From NCBI RefSeq assembly GCF_001189295.1, contig NZ_CP012159.1, forward strand, positions 10,125,856 to 10,189,855: a stretch of DNA of 64,000 bases, read 5' to 3'. Position 1 is the first letter of the stretch. Every line of letters begins with the position of its first letter. The stretch is from Chondromyces crocatus. GTDB lineage: Bacteria; Myxococcota_A; Polyangia; Polyangiales; Polyangiaceae. Of this stretch, positions 51,488 through 60,538 are shown in pieces. The notes under the pieces are model-generated. The model was not told the DNA's origin. It did no database searches and saw only the letters and a program-made list of their open reading frames with translations. The position numbers were made by a program, and so were the translations under genes.

Positions 51488-52882
51488 TCACGCGACCCGG
51501 CTCCCCTCTACCACGGGCGGCTTCTCGCGGGCCAGCACCGCATGGCGCCTGGCGAGGCGGACATTCACCGCGATCCACAGCGCGCAGACCGGCAGCATGG
51601 CCAGCGAGAGCCCCGCCGCACCGATGAGCGGCGCAAGCGCGTCGCTCGCCCACACGCTCGCCGCATCCCCACCGCGGTACACCACGGTGTCGATGAACCC
51701 CTTCGACGTGTACTTCTCCTCGCGCGGCACCACCGTGAACAGCACCTCGCGCGCGGGGCGCTCCAGCCCGTAATGCGCCGCCCGCCGGATCACCTGGAAG
51801 ATCACGAACAGCGCGATGACCGGGGAGACAGCGAGTCCCAGAAAACCGACGGCGCTCACCACGGGGACGGCGGCGAGCGCCCACACCAGCCCGACGCGTC
51901 GCATCACCTGACCCGTGACGAACGCCTGCACCACGAGCGAGAGGATGTTGGTGTAGAGGTCCATGCTCGCGAACAGCGCCGTACGCTCTGCACGATCGGC
52001 AATCTGTGCGCTGATCACGTGCATCTGCTGCCAGTAGAGGACCGTCGACGTCAGCGTCGTGAGCAGCGTGATCCCCGAGATGCCGAGCAAGTAGGGCGAG
52101 CGGAACACCGGCCGTAGACCGCTGAAGAGCCCATGCCCGATGCGCTCCTCCGGCGCCTCCTCGCCCCTCCCTCGCGTCCCCTCCCCCGGCGCAGAGGGAG
52201 CGCCCTGTACCGGCGCAGAGGGCTCACCCCTTCCGGGCGACGCCTCCCCCCCTCGCGCCGTTTCCCCTGACGTCACCCGAGCGCTGCTCGCCCGACGCGA
52301 GAGCCACCCCGCGCATTGCGCCGCGAGCTCCAGCACCACGGCCGCGATCAGCAGCAGGTTGAGCACACCGATCCTGCCCGCGAGCTGCCCCGCCAGCAGC
52401 GGCCCTGCGAGCGCCCCAGCGCTCCCGCCGGCGGCGATGAACCCGAACAGACGCTTGCCCTCCTCGCTGCGCCAGAGGTCCGCCATGAACCCCCAGAAGA
52501 CCGAGACGACGAAGAGATTGAAGACGCTCGTCCAGATGTAGAAGCCCTGCGCCACCCCCACCTGCCCCGCCGCGCGCTGGAAGAGCGCGTAGAACACGAG
52601 CAGGTTCAACGTGAAGAAGCGGTAGACGATGGGGATGAAGCGCCGCCGTGAGAAGCGCGCCACGACGGCCGCGTAGAGCGGCACCGCGGCGAGCATCGCC
52701 ACGAAGGTGCCGGTGAACAACCAGGGCAGGTTCTTCACCCCCCCGGTGATCCCCATCTCTTCGCGGACCGGCCGCAAGATGTAGTAGCTGCACAGAAGGC
52801 AAAAGAAGTAGGCGAAGCTGCCCAGGAGCGCTCTCACCTCTCCCGGGCGCACATCGACGATCCTGCGGAGCAGCCCGTACAA
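51488..52882 (-). CDS. ATP/ADP translocase-like or MFS membrane carrier
   Basis: A 464-residue protein with about 12 hydrophobic segments. The N-terminus LLRRIVDVRPGEVRALLGSF, AYFFCLLCSYYILRPVREEM and a central GFIAAGGSAGALAGPLLAGQ follow the bacterial group annotated as ATP:ADP antiporter-like (NTT) or MFS proteins. A Pro/Gly/Glu-rich loop of ~45 residues with repeated SAP and GEG separates the two halves. Free-living bacteria carry these proteins with unknown substrates. The start is a TTG at 52882; GTG 52852 has AGGA eight bases upstream but would remove part of the conserved N-terminus. It lies 61 bases upstream of the ligase gene on the same strand. Confidence 0.85.
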   Translation of the reverse strand: MYGLLRRIVDVRPGEVRALLGSFAYFFCLLCSYYILRPVREEMGITGGVKNLPWLFTGTFVAMLAAVPLYAAVVARFSRRRFIPIVYRFFTLNLLVFYALFQRAAGQVGVAQGFYIWTSVFNLFVVSVFWGFMADLWRSEEGKRLFGFIAAGGSAGALAGPLLAGQLAGRIGVLNLLLIAAVVLELAAQCAGWLSRRASSARVTSGETARGGEASPGRGEPSAPVQGAPSAPGEGTRGRGEEAPEERIGHGLFSGLRPVFRSPYLLGISGITLLTTLTSTVLYWQQMHVISAQIADRAERTALFASMDLYTNILSLVVQAFVTGQVMRRVGLVWALAAVPVVSAVGFLGLAVSPVIALFVIFQVIRRAAHYGLERPAREVLFTVVPREEKYTSKGFIDTVVYRGGDAASVWASDALAPLIGAAGLSLAMLPVCALWIAVNVRLARRHAVLAREKPPVVEGSRVA

Positions 52883-53039
52883 AGCCTGGAAGCCGACCGG
52901 AAGTGCGTGGCCCTGTCAACCCGACCCCGCGCTCGACACCGCGCCGAGATCCCGCCGCTTCGGACCTGTCACCCGCTGCGCCGAGGAACGAGCGACGTCC
53001 CCCGACCGCCACCATCAGGCCGGCGTGTGGTCGCTCCCA

Positions 53040-53876
53040 TCAGCTCGGCGGAGGCGCTCCCCCTGGCGCTTGCTCCGCGAGGCGAGCGCGCGCCTCCCGC
53101 ACCAGCTCCACCATCACCACCCGCACCTGGTCCATCGACGTGACCTCACGGGGGAAGCCGAGCCGGGCCGATCGCGGCCCCTCCGGGGTCGCTGCCCGCA
53201 GCTCGAAGCCATGACGATCCACCGCGACCATCGTGGCCGACGTCGCGTCCACGATCCCTGCGAGCGCCTGCGCGTAGGCCAGCACCGCGTCGGCGTGATC
53301 CTCGTTCATGTGCGACAGGATCCCTGCCGCCGAGGGCGCGATCGGATCGGGCGCCGCCTGCTTGTACTCGATCGCGTCGACCCACGAGACGCGACCGAAG
53401 CCCCCCACGTAACGGATGGATCCTGGCTCCAGCCGGTACATCGCGAAGTCGCCGAAGCCCGCGTACAGCGCCGCCTCGGGCCGGGCCGCGAGGAACTCGG
53501 CCCGCGCCGCCTCGGCCTCGGCCGGCTCCTCGATGCGCTTGCAGGGCCCGAGCAGCGTCATCCGACCACTCGCGAGCGGATCGAGGGCCGGGCCGCTCTC
53601 GAGGCCGGGCGGCTCACCGACGAGCACCGACGCTTCCGGGTGCGCGTTCAGGTTGGTGGTGTGCTCCGCGAGCTCCGACAGCAAGAGCAGCGGTCGCCCC
53701 TCACCGTCGAAGGCGACGGCCACCAGCGACGTGTACGGGTAGCCGGCCGGGTCCTGGGCCAGCGTTCCCAGCGCTGCCACCCGCGCGCGGGTGGCGAGTG
53801 TCCGACACTGCTCCGCGTGGCTCGGGGACGGCCTCGACCCCACGTCTCCTTCGGCGGTCCTCTGTTCCTGGCTCAT
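53040..53876 (-). CDS. HugZ-type pyridoxamine-phosphate-oxidase-fold protein
   Basis: A 278-residue protein. The N-terminal FMN-binding split barrel is visible in RVAALGTLAQDPAGYPYTSL, PLLLLSELAEHTTNLNAHPE and ASVLVGEP; the C-terminal DUF2470-like domain begins at ILSHMNEDHADAVLAYAQAL and continues in MVAVDRHGFELRA. This domain pair occurs in haem-degrading or haem-binding proteins of the HugZ/HutZ type and in related unnamed proteins. The His of MNEDH is often placed near haem. Cytoplasmic. It is divergent from the Ser/Thr kinase gene at 54027. No haem-uptake genes are adjacent, so iron recovery is only inferred. Confidence 0.85.
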   Translation of the reverse strand: MSQEQRTAEGDVGSRPSPSHAEQCRTLATRARVAALGTLAQDPAGYPYTSLVAVAFDGEGRPLLLLSELAEHTTNLNAHPEASVLVGEPPGLESGPALDPLASGRMTLLGPCKRIEEPAEAEAARAEFLAARPEAALYAGFGDFAMYRLEPGSIRYVGGFGRVSWVDAIEYKQAAPDPIAPSAAGILSHMNEDHADAVLAYAQALAGIVDATSATMVAVDRHGFELRAATPEGPRSARLGFPREVTSMDQVRVVMVELVREARARLAEQAPGGAPPPS

Positions 53877-54026
53877 TCTGGAGGGCTAGCATGGGGCAGC
53901 CCGATCGGCGCGCACCGCGGCATCGCAGCGCCTCGAAGCCTGGTCGAGTTCGCCCGCGCCCGGCCCTCGCCGCGGCGGGCCGGCTACCCGACGCCCCTGG
54001 GGCGAGTTACCCTGGCGTCGAAGCCC

Positions 54027-55370
54027 GTGAGCACCGCCCCCTATTCTGGACACACCGCCCTCGGCGCCACCGTGGACGCGCCCACCCTGACCGATACCTC
54101 GCGGAGCACGCCAGGAGGTGCGCCCCCCACCCTCGCCAGTGCCAGCAAGTCCGAGGCGCCCTCCACGGGCTCCTCGGCTTCCTCTCCGCCGCCGCGCTCC
54201 GGCGAGTTCCCCACGACCAGCACCGCCTCCCGCACCACGACGCTCCCCCGCGTCGAGGGCGACCAAGGCGCGCTCCGCCTCATCTCCGACGTACGCGAGC
54301 GCTACCAGCCCTTGAAGGTGCTCGGCGCCGGGGGCATGGGCGAGGTCGTCCTCGTCCACGACAACGACATCGCCCGCAAGGTGGCCGTGAAGCGCCTCCT
54401 CTCGGACGACCACTCGCCCTCCACGCTGGCCCGCTTCGTCGACGAGATCCGCACCGTCGGCCGCCTGGAGCATCCCAGCATCGTCCCCATCCACGACGTC
54501 GGCGTCGACGCCGACGGCCGCTACTACTTCGTGATGAAGTTCGTCGAAGGCGAGACGCTCGAGTCGATCATCACGCGACTCGCCGCCGGCGACCCGGCGT
54601 ACCTGCGGAAGTACACCGTCGAGCGCCGCGCCGAGATCTTCATGGCCCTGCTCCAGGCCCTCGCCTACGCCCACGCGCACGGCGTCGTCCACCGCGACGT
54701 CAAGCCGGCCAACGTCATGGTCGGCCGCTACGGTGAGGTCATGCTCATGGACTGGGGCATCGCCAAGCCCATCGCTGCCGTCCGCGACCTCGCCGCCACC
54801 GCCGAAGTCACGCTCGGCGAAGCGGGCACGAGCGAGCGAGGCCGCATGTATGCCACGCGCGTCGGCGCCCTCGTCGGCACGCCCGCATACATGAGCCCGG
54901 AGCAAGCCCGCGGCGACAACGACCGCATCGATGCGCGCAGCGATCTCTACAGCGCGGCTGTGCTCTTCCACGAGTTCCTGACCCTGCGCCACTACCTCGA
55001 AGGCAAGCAGACCGTCGACCAGATGATCACCAGCATCATCGCCGAGGAGATCACCTACCTGAAGCTCATCGCCTTCCCCCCTGCGGGCGCCGAGCGAGCC
55101 CCAGCCGAGCTCGTACACTTCATCTCTGGCGCCCTCGTCCGGGACCCTGCCCAGCGCTACCAGACCGCGACCGAGATGGTCGACGCCCTCCAGGCCATCA
55201 TCGAGGGCAGGATGAACGTGCAGTGCCACATCACCCTGCAGAAGCGGCTCCTGCGAGAGGCCGCGCGCTTCGTCGACCGTCACAGCTTCATCGCCATGCT
55301 CTGCCTGTTCGGCGTCCTCGCGGCGGTCATTTTCTCGGGCATCCAGCTCATGCGCATGGTCGCCGCGTAG
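54027..55370 (+). CDS. Eukaryote-like Ser/Thr protein kinase with a DWG motif
   Basis: A 447-residue kinase. A Ser/Thr/Pro-rich N-terminal ~85 residues precede the catalytic domain: VLGAGGMGEVVLVHD (glycine loop), VAVKRLL (ATP lysine), VVHRDVKPANVMVGRYG, and VGTPAYMSPEQARGDNDRID. The DFG motif is replaced by MDWGIAK with Asp242 retained, a variant common in myxobacterial and planctomycete kinases. A membrane helix lies at the C-terminus (FIAMLCLFGVLAAVIFSGIQ), so the kinase faces the cytoplasm with no sensor domain outside. The GTG at 54027 is the best start; the frame continues upstream only across the HugZ-like gene on the other strand. Confidence 0.92.
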   Translation: MSTAPYSGHTALGATVDAPTLTDTSRSTPGGAPPTLASASKSEAPSTGSSASSPPPRSGEFPTTSTASRTTTLPRVEGDQGALRLISDVRERYQPLKVLGAGGMGEVVLVHDNDIARKVAVKRLLSDDHSPSTLARFVDEIRTVGRLEHPSIVPIHDVGVDADGRYYFVMKFVEGETLESIITRLAAGDPAYLRKYTVERRAEIFMALLQALAYAHAHGVVHRDVKPANVMVGRYGEVMLMDWGIAKPIAAVRDLAATAEVTLGEAGTSERGRMYATRVGALVGTPAYMSPEQARGDNDRIDARSDLYSAAVLFHEFLTLRHYLEGKQTVDQMITSIIAEEITYLKLIAFPPAGAERAPAELVHFISGALVRDPAQRYQTATEMVDALQAIIEGRMNVQCHITLQKRLLREAARFVDRHSFIAMLCLFGVLAAVIFSGIQLMRMVAA

Positions 55371-55549
55371 CTCGTGTCGCATCGCACGCGGTGCGTCACG
55401 TCGTACACTGCGCGCGTAGCGCAGACACTGCACGCGCGTAGCGCAGACTACGGTGCACACGGGACGAAAGCGCCAGCGTGGCGATGAAATGAGGCCACTC
55501 GCTTCTCGGTTCCGCGCCGGGTCCAGTAAGGTGCGGCGGACCGGAAGCA

Positions 55550-57778
55550 ATGCACGCGATCCACGTCCACTGCCCTGCCTGCTCGCAAAAGCTCTCCGTG
55601 GAAGCGGAGTCCCTCCGAGCCTGGATGCGCTGCCCCCGGTGCATGAACGGCTTCGTCCCTCTCGACGTCCTCCCTCGTCAGAACACGCTGCCAGCCCTCC
55701 CGGCGACACCACCACCCCACGGCGTCCAACCTGTAGCGTCCCCCGGCAGGGGAGCGGTCCCCAGCCCCCTCGATGGCCTGCCCTCCAGGGCCTCGCTCTC
55801 CGACACAGGCGCGCTCCCGAGCCCCCGCGACGGCCTGCCCTCCAGGGCCTCGCTCGAGATCACCGCCGCATCCGCGCAAGCGCCGGCGCAGGCGCAAGCC
55901 GTGCAAGCCGCGCAAGCTGCGCAAGCTGCGCAAGCCGCGCAGGCCGCTCACGCCCCGACCGCGTACGCACCGCACGCCGCCCAGGCCGCACCGTCACCTG
56001 ACGCAGGAGCGGTTCGGCATCCGCTCGACGGCCTGCCCTCCAGGGCCTCGCTCTCCGACACAGGCGCGCTCCCCAGCCCGCGCAACCCCCTCCCTTCCAG
56101 GGCCTCGCTCTCCGACGCAGGCGCGGTCCCCAGCCCCCTCGACGGCCTCCCTTCCAGGGCCTCGCTCGAAGCCACCGCCGCCTCTGCGCAGGCTCCCCAC
56201 ACACCTCCAGCGTCCCCACCAGCGCCTCGCTCCGCCGCCGAAGCGCCACCTGCACCTGCGCAAGCCTCGCCGCCGGGCTCCCCTCCGGAACGCAGCGGCG
56301 CACCGGACGGCAGCGTCTTCTCGGGGACCATGCCCGCAGCGAACGCAAAGGCCGCGGCCCGCGCGAAGAACGTCGCCACCACCGTCATCGACACGCCCCA
56401 GAGCAGCCGGCGCTCCTCGGTGAGCGCCCTCGCCGCCAAGGGCCGCGCGACCACCCTGGAGATGGCGCGCCTCGCCTCGAGCCTCGAGCTGGTCGCACGC
56501 CAGAAGACCCACCGCGCGGTCAGCTACGGCCACATCATCCTGGGCGCCACCCCCGTCGCGGCGCTCAGCTTGCTCAGCATGGCGCTGCTCAGCGCCACGG
56601 CCCTGCGCACCCTCGCCGCCGTCGTCGCGGCCACCTCGCTCACGGTCATCCTCGCCGCCAGCGCTGCCGCAGCGCTCTCTCGCTGGTTCCCTCAGAGCCT
56701 CCCTCCCCTCTCCAGCGCAAGTGGCCCCGCGGGCGCCACCGAGACCCCGCTCGATCGCCTCAGCGTCGCCACCGTCTCCAGGGCGACCCGCGTGGCCCTC
56801 GGCGGCAGCGCCCTCCTCGTCGTCCTCCTCGCGGTCCTCTCCACCTGGCGCTTCGCCGAGGTCACCGCGGTGAGCCGCCGCGGCCCCGCGCCTCCGCCGC
56901 CCGCCTCGGTGGACGTCGCCTCCGATCCCGTCCCCGAGCGGACCCCCGAGCAGCGAGCCGACCACGGGCTCCGCCGCGAGGGTCACGTGTTCGTCAGCGG
57001 TGGCGTCCTGCACGCCCCGCCCTCGTTCCACTCCGACGACGGCCGCTTCGACCTGGTGATGCACTTCCACGGCAACACCCAGCTCGTCCAGGAGAGCTTC
57101 GAGGCCGCCAAGGTCAACGCGCTGGTCTACGTGGTCAACCTCGGCATCGGCTCCGGCGCCTACGAGGACCGCTACGCCGTGCCTGGCGTCTTCGACGAGG
57201 CCCTCACCCGCATCCGCGATGCCGCCGAGAAACGTGGCCTCCGCAGCGCACGCCTCCACCGCGTCGCCCTCTCTTCCTGGAGCGCCGGCTACGGCGCCGT
57301 CTCGAAGATCCTCGAGGTGAAGAAGAACCAGGAGCGCGTCGACGCCCTGCTCATGCTCGACGGCCTGCACGTCGCCTACCGCACGGGCAAGGGCAAGTCC
57401 GAGCCCGACCCCCTCCGGCTCGCCCCCTTCCTCCGCTATGCCAAGACCGCGGCGGAGGGCCACCGGCTCTTCACCATCACCCACTCCCGCATCGAGCCTC
57501 GGACCTACGCCAGTGCCGAGGAGACGGCCGACGCCCTCCTCGACGCGACCGGCGCCAGGCGCGCCAAGCTCCACCACGAGCCCCCCCGGGTCGCGCTCCC
57601 CGCGCTGGCCTCCGTGTGGGCCAAGGACGCCGAGCGCTGGCTGGAGCAGACGTCTGAGGCGCACAAAGGCGGCCTCCACGTCCGCGGCTACGTCGGACAG
57701 ACCCCGGAGCACCACATGGCGCATCTCATCCAGATGTCGGTCACCGTGCTCCCCGAGCTGGCCGAGCACTGGAAGTAG
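55550..57778 (+). CDS. Zinc-ribbon, repeat-bearing membrane protein with an alpha/beta-hydrolase-like domain
   Basis: A 742-residue protein. Residues 1-40: CPACSQKL and MRCPRCMNGF, an MJ0042-type zinc ribbon. Residues 68-209: five 19-residue repeats plus a QAAQAA stretch. Residues ~300-435: two or three hydrophobic segments (AALSLLSMALLSATALRTLA, VALGGSALLVVLLAVLST). Residues ~470-742: a domain with LVMHFHGNTQLVQESFEAAK, a nucleophile-elbow-like LSSWSAGYGAVS, LLMLDGLHVAY and EHHMAHLIQ, which could give the Ser-Asp-His triad of an alpha/beta hydrolase. The catalytic domain would lie outside the membrane. I know of no characterised protein of this make-up. Confidence 0.85.
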   Translation: MHAIHVHCPACSQKLSVEAESLRAWMRCPRCMNGFVPLDVLPRQNTLPALPATPPPHGVQPVASPGRGAVPSPLDGLPSRASLSDTGALPSPRDGLPSRASLEITAASAQAPAQAQAVQAAQAAQAAQAAQAAHAPTAYAPHAAQAAPSPDAGAVRHPLDGLPSRASLSDTGALPSPRNPLPSRASLSDAGAVPSPLDGLPSRASLEATAASAQAPHTPPASPPAPRSAAEAPPAPAQASPPGSPPERSGAPDGSVFSGTMPAANAKAAARAKNVATTVIDTPQSSRRSSVSALAAKGRATTLEMARLASSLELVARQKTHRAVSYGHIILGATPVAALSLLSMALLSATALRTLAAVVAATSLTVILAASAAAALSRWFPQSLPPLSSASGPAGATETPLDRLSVATVSRATRVALGGSALLVVLLAVLSTWRFAEVTAVSRRGPAPPPPASVDVASDPVPERTPEQRADHGLRREGHVFVSGGVLHAPPSFHSDDGRFDLVMHFHGNTQLVQESFEAAKVNALVYVVNLGIGSGAYEDRYAVPGVFDEALTRIRDAAEKRGLRSARLHRVALSSWSAGYGAVSKILEVKKNQERVDALLMLDGLHVAYRTGKGKSEPDPLRLAPFLRYAKTAAEGHRLFTITHSRIEPRTYASAEETADALLDATGARRAKLHHEPPRVALPALASVWAKDAERWLEQTSEAHKGGLHVRGYVGQTPEHHMAHLIQMSVTVLPELAEHWK
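55751..56176 (+). repeat. Five in-frame 57-bp repeats in the hydrolase-like gene
   Basis: Units of exactly 57 bp at 55751, 55808, 56006, 56063 and 56120 encode variants of GAVPSPLDGLPSRASLSDT. The first two and the last three are adjacent; between them lies a Gln/Ala-rich segment of 9-bp repeats. High nucleotide identity shows recent in-frame duplication. Confidence 0.9.
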
Positions 57779-57828
57779 ACCGACCATCCCCGTAGCCGCG
57801 GCGCCGCCGCATCGCAGAGGAGAGCGAG

Positions 57829-58815
57829 ATGGGGTTTCTGGTCAAAGGTGAGTGGCGCGACCAGTGGTACGACACGAAGAAGACGGGCGGCGCCTTCAAG
57901 CGCAAGGAGAGCCAGTTCCGCAACTGGATCACCCCGGACGGCAGCCCTGGCCCCACCGGCAAGGGGGGCTTCCGCGCCGAGCCGGGCCGCTACCACCTCT
58001 ACATCGCGCGCGCCTGCCCCTGGGCCCACCGGACCACCCTCTTCCGTGCCCTCAAGGGCCTCGACGACATGATCGGCCTCTCGGTCGTCCACTGGCTCAT
58101 GGCCGAGGAGGGGTGGACCTTCGAGCCTGGCGAAGGCGTCGTCCCCGACGACGTGAACGGCGTCACCCGCCTGTACCAGCTCTACACCAAGGCCGACCCC
58201 GAGTACTCCGGCAGCGTCACCGTCCCCGTGCTGTGGGACAAGCAGCGCAACACCATCGTCTCCAACGAGTCCGCGGAGATCATCCGCATGCTCAACAGCG
58301 CCTTCGACGGCTGTGGCGCCCGCGCCGGCGACTACTACCCCAGGCCCCTCCGCACCGAGATCGACGCCCTCAACGACCGCATCTACGACCGCGTGAACAA
58401 CGGCGTCTACAAGGCCGGCTTCGCCACCGAGCAAGAAGCCTACGAGGCCGCCGTAGGCCCCCTCTTCGAGACCCTCGACGAGCTGGAGACGCGCCTCACC
58501 GACCGACGCTTCCTCTTCGGCGCCTCACCGACCGAGGCCGACTTCCGGCTCTTCACCACGTTGCTGCGCTTCGACCCCGTGTACCACGGCCATTTCAAGT
58601 GCAACGTCCGGCGCCTCGTCGACTACCCCGCGCTCTGGGCGTACACGCGTGACCTGTACCAGTGGCCCGGCGTGAAGCCGACGGTGAACTTCACGCACAT
58701 CAAGCGGCACTATTACATGAGCCACACCACCATCAACCCGCACCGGATCGTGCCCGTGGGCCCTGCGCTCGACTTCGACGCACCCCACGGACGAGCGCAG
58801 CTCAGCGAGGCCTGA
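57829..58815 (+). CDS. yqjG: Glutathionyl-hydroquinone reductase (YqjG-like)
   Basis: A 328-residue Xi-class glutathione transferase. The catalytic cysteine is Cys63 in ARACPWAHRTTLFRALKGL, the same number as in E. coli YqjG. Other matches are GLSVVHWLMAEEGWTF, YTKADPEYSGSVTVPVLWDK, IVSNESAEIIRMLNSAFD, PTEADFRLFTTLLRFDPVY and HIKRHYYMSHTTINPHRIVP. The enzyme reduces glutathionyl-hydroquinones to free hydroquinones and glutathione. GAGGAGAGCGAG precedes the ATG. It lies 50 bases after the hydrolase-like gene, and converges with the TAP-like hydrolase gene, leaving 68 bases between stops. Confidence 0.95.
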   Translation: MGFLVKGEWRDQWYDTKKTGGAFKRKESQFRNWITPDGSPGPTGKGGFRAEPGRYHLYIARACPWAHRTTLFRALKGLDDMIGLSVVHWLMAEEGWTFEPGEGVVPDDVNGVTRLYQLYTKADPEYSGSVTVPVLWDKQRNTIVSNESAEIIRMLNSAFDGCGARAGDYYPRPLRTEIDALNDRIYDRVNNGVYKAGFATEQEAYEAAVGPLFETLDELETRLTDRRFLFGASPTEADFRLFTTLLRFDPVYHGHFKCNVRRLVDYPALWAYTRDLYQWPGVKPTVNFTHIKRHYYMSHTTINPHRIVPVGPALDFDAPHGRAQLSEA

Positions 58816-58883
58816 GCCGCTGACGGCCAGGGCCAGCCTCTCGCACGATGAGCCTCATGCGCGACGCGAGGAGAGGCGAGCCC

Positions 58884-60458
58884 TCAGACCCCCCCTCGAT
58901 TCTCCCAGAGATCACCCGTCCCGAAGACCTCCTGCGCGAGGGACGTGCTCCCTGCGAACGGGATGCCCCCCATCGACCGCGCGCACGAAGCATCCACCGG
59001 CGCCTCGGGATCCTTCAGGAAACGCATCCACAGCGACAGCGCACACGAATCCAGCGCAGGGATCCCCTCTGGCGCATCGAGCTTCAGCCCTCGCGCCGCG
59101 GGCTCCAGCGCCACCAGCGTCTGGTGCGCCCCCTGGAAGCGGCTGGCGATCTCCTTCGCCACCTCGACCGGCACCTGCGGATCCAGCGCGCCATGAAGCA
59201 TCAGCACCGGCACCTCCGTCGTCGGCGCCACCTCCGAACTCGCATCCGGCACATAGCGCGGCCACGTGTCGTAGAGCGCGCGGTGCAGCTCCCCCCGATC
59301 GGGGGACACATGCGCCGCCCGCTGGATGGCCTTCAGCTCCTCGGCTGGCGGCGGAGCCTCGGGCGCCAGCTCCGACAGCATCAAGTGCATCCCCAGCGCC
59401 GAGGACGTGCGCTGCGGCGACCCGGAAGGAGGTGAGAGACGCGCCGCCACGTCGACCGCGTGCAGGATCGCTTCCGCGTCGCCCGGCTCGCAGCGCAGCC
59501 CTCGGTACACGATGGCAGGGATCGCCGCCCGCAGCGCCTCGTGCGGCATCAGCGTGGCGAACACCTGCCGCATCCGGGCGCGACTCACCCGCCCATCGTC
59601 GAGCGGCGCACACCGCGCGGCGTCGATCCGCGCGAAGAAGGTCTCCACGGTCACCCGTGGCTGATCCCCCACCTTCGCGCGACAGACAGGGTCGTCCATG
59701 CAATGCCCGAACAGCGCATCCCCTGCCCGGTCGTGCCACGCATCGACCCAGAACGGCTGCCCTCCCCCCGCCGTCAGCAGGCCATCGAGGGTGATCGCGT
59801 CAGGCTGCTCCGGAAAGAGCTGGAGATAACGCTGAGCCCACACCGCGCCGTAGGACGTCCCGTAGACGTGGACGGCGCGCCCCGGCTCCCGGGTCGCCTC
59901 GATCAGCGCCCCCAGATCCCGCGCGGCCGCCGTCGTGTTGAAGTGCTCCAGCCGATCACCCCAGGTCGACCGCAGCGCCTCGACGCATCCTCCCCACACC
60001 TCCAGCGGGAGCGCCGCCTCGCCGAACGGCTCCCCTGGGCAGCCGAGGGGTGTCGACCGCCCCGCACCGCGGTGATCGAGCAGGAAGATCTCCAGCGCCG
60101 GGTCCATCTCCAGCAGCGCTGGCACCGCCGCCTCGAAGCTCGCCCCGGATGCACCGGGCGCCCCTGCGAGCAGCCAGAGCGATCGACGCGGCGCCTCGGC
60201 CCCGCGCACCCGCTTGACGAACAGGGTGAGCACCTCCCCGTCGGGAGCGGCCCAGTCGAGCGGCAGACCGACCAGCGCGCACGCCGCTTCCGGACCGCCT
60301 CCCCCTTGCACCGGCGCGCAGGGCTCCCAGACGATCGCCCCCTCCTCGACCGCGGTGGCGTCCCCCAGGGGCGACGCATCGGCCCCGCAGCCCCCCAGCA
60401 TGGCCGCACCCAGGATCACCGCGGCCGCCCTTCCCGTGCTGCTGTGCAACCGGCTCAC
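58884..60458 (-). CDS. TAP-like alpha/beta hydrolase lipoprotein
   Basis: A 524-residue protein starting at GTG 60458, with AGGAGG about six bases upstream. Lipoprotein signal: AAAVILGAAMLGGCGADAS. The hydrolase domain follows: LWLLAGAPGASGASFEAAVP, EIFLLDHRGAGRSTPLGCPG, and the nucleophile VYGTSYGAVWAQRYLQLFPE (Ser202). The C-terminal TAP-like lid/domain has VPVLMLHGALDPQVPVEVAK, giving the Asp. The usual terminal GHG motif that provides the His is replaced by PAARG. The family is tripeptidyl aminopeptidase-like and cuts short peptides from the N-terminus. With the His position changed, activity is uncertain. The frame is open upstream but without a signal peptide in place. Confidence 0.88.
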   Translation of the reverse strand: MSRLHSSTGRAAAVILGAAMLGGCGADASPLGDATAVEEGAIVWEPCAPVQGGGGPEAACALVGLPLDWAAPDGEVLTLFVKRVRGAEAPRRSLWLLAGAPGASGASFEAAVPALLEMDPALEIFLLDHRGAGRSTPLGCPGEPFGEAALPLEVWGGCVEALRSTWGDRLEHFNTTAAARDLGALIEATREPGRAVHVYGTSYGAVWAQRYLQLFPEQPDAITLDGLLTAGGGQPFWVDAWHDRAGDALFGHCMDDPVCRAKVGDQPRVTVETFFARIDAARCAPLDDGRVSRARMRQVFATLMPHEALRAAIPAIVYRGLRCEPGDAEAILHAVDVAARLSPPSGSPQRTSSALGMHLMLSELAPEAPPPAEELKAIQRAAHVSPDRGELHRALYDTWPRYVPDASSEVAPTTEVPVLMLHGALDPQVPVEVAKEIASRFQGAHQTLVALEPAARGLKLDAPEGIPALDSCALSLWMRFLKDPEAPVDASCARSMGGIPFAGSTSLAQEVFGTGDLWENRGGV

Positions 60459-60538
60459 ATGCCCTCCTCGCGCCGAGCGCGCAGGAGGACACAATGCAAT
60501 CGGCCGGCCGCTCCACGACGCCCGCCCCCTCGGATCGC

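Noticed and set aside
52883-52925. Promoter with perfect TTGACA near 52910 on the minus strand
   Set aside because: No acceptable -10 hexamer lies 16-18 bp downstream.
53025-54026. N-terminal extension of the Ser/Thr kinase by about 330 residues
   Set aside because: It is the opposite strand of the HugZ-like gene and is Arg/His-rich without any domain. The GTG at 54027 gives a normal kinase.
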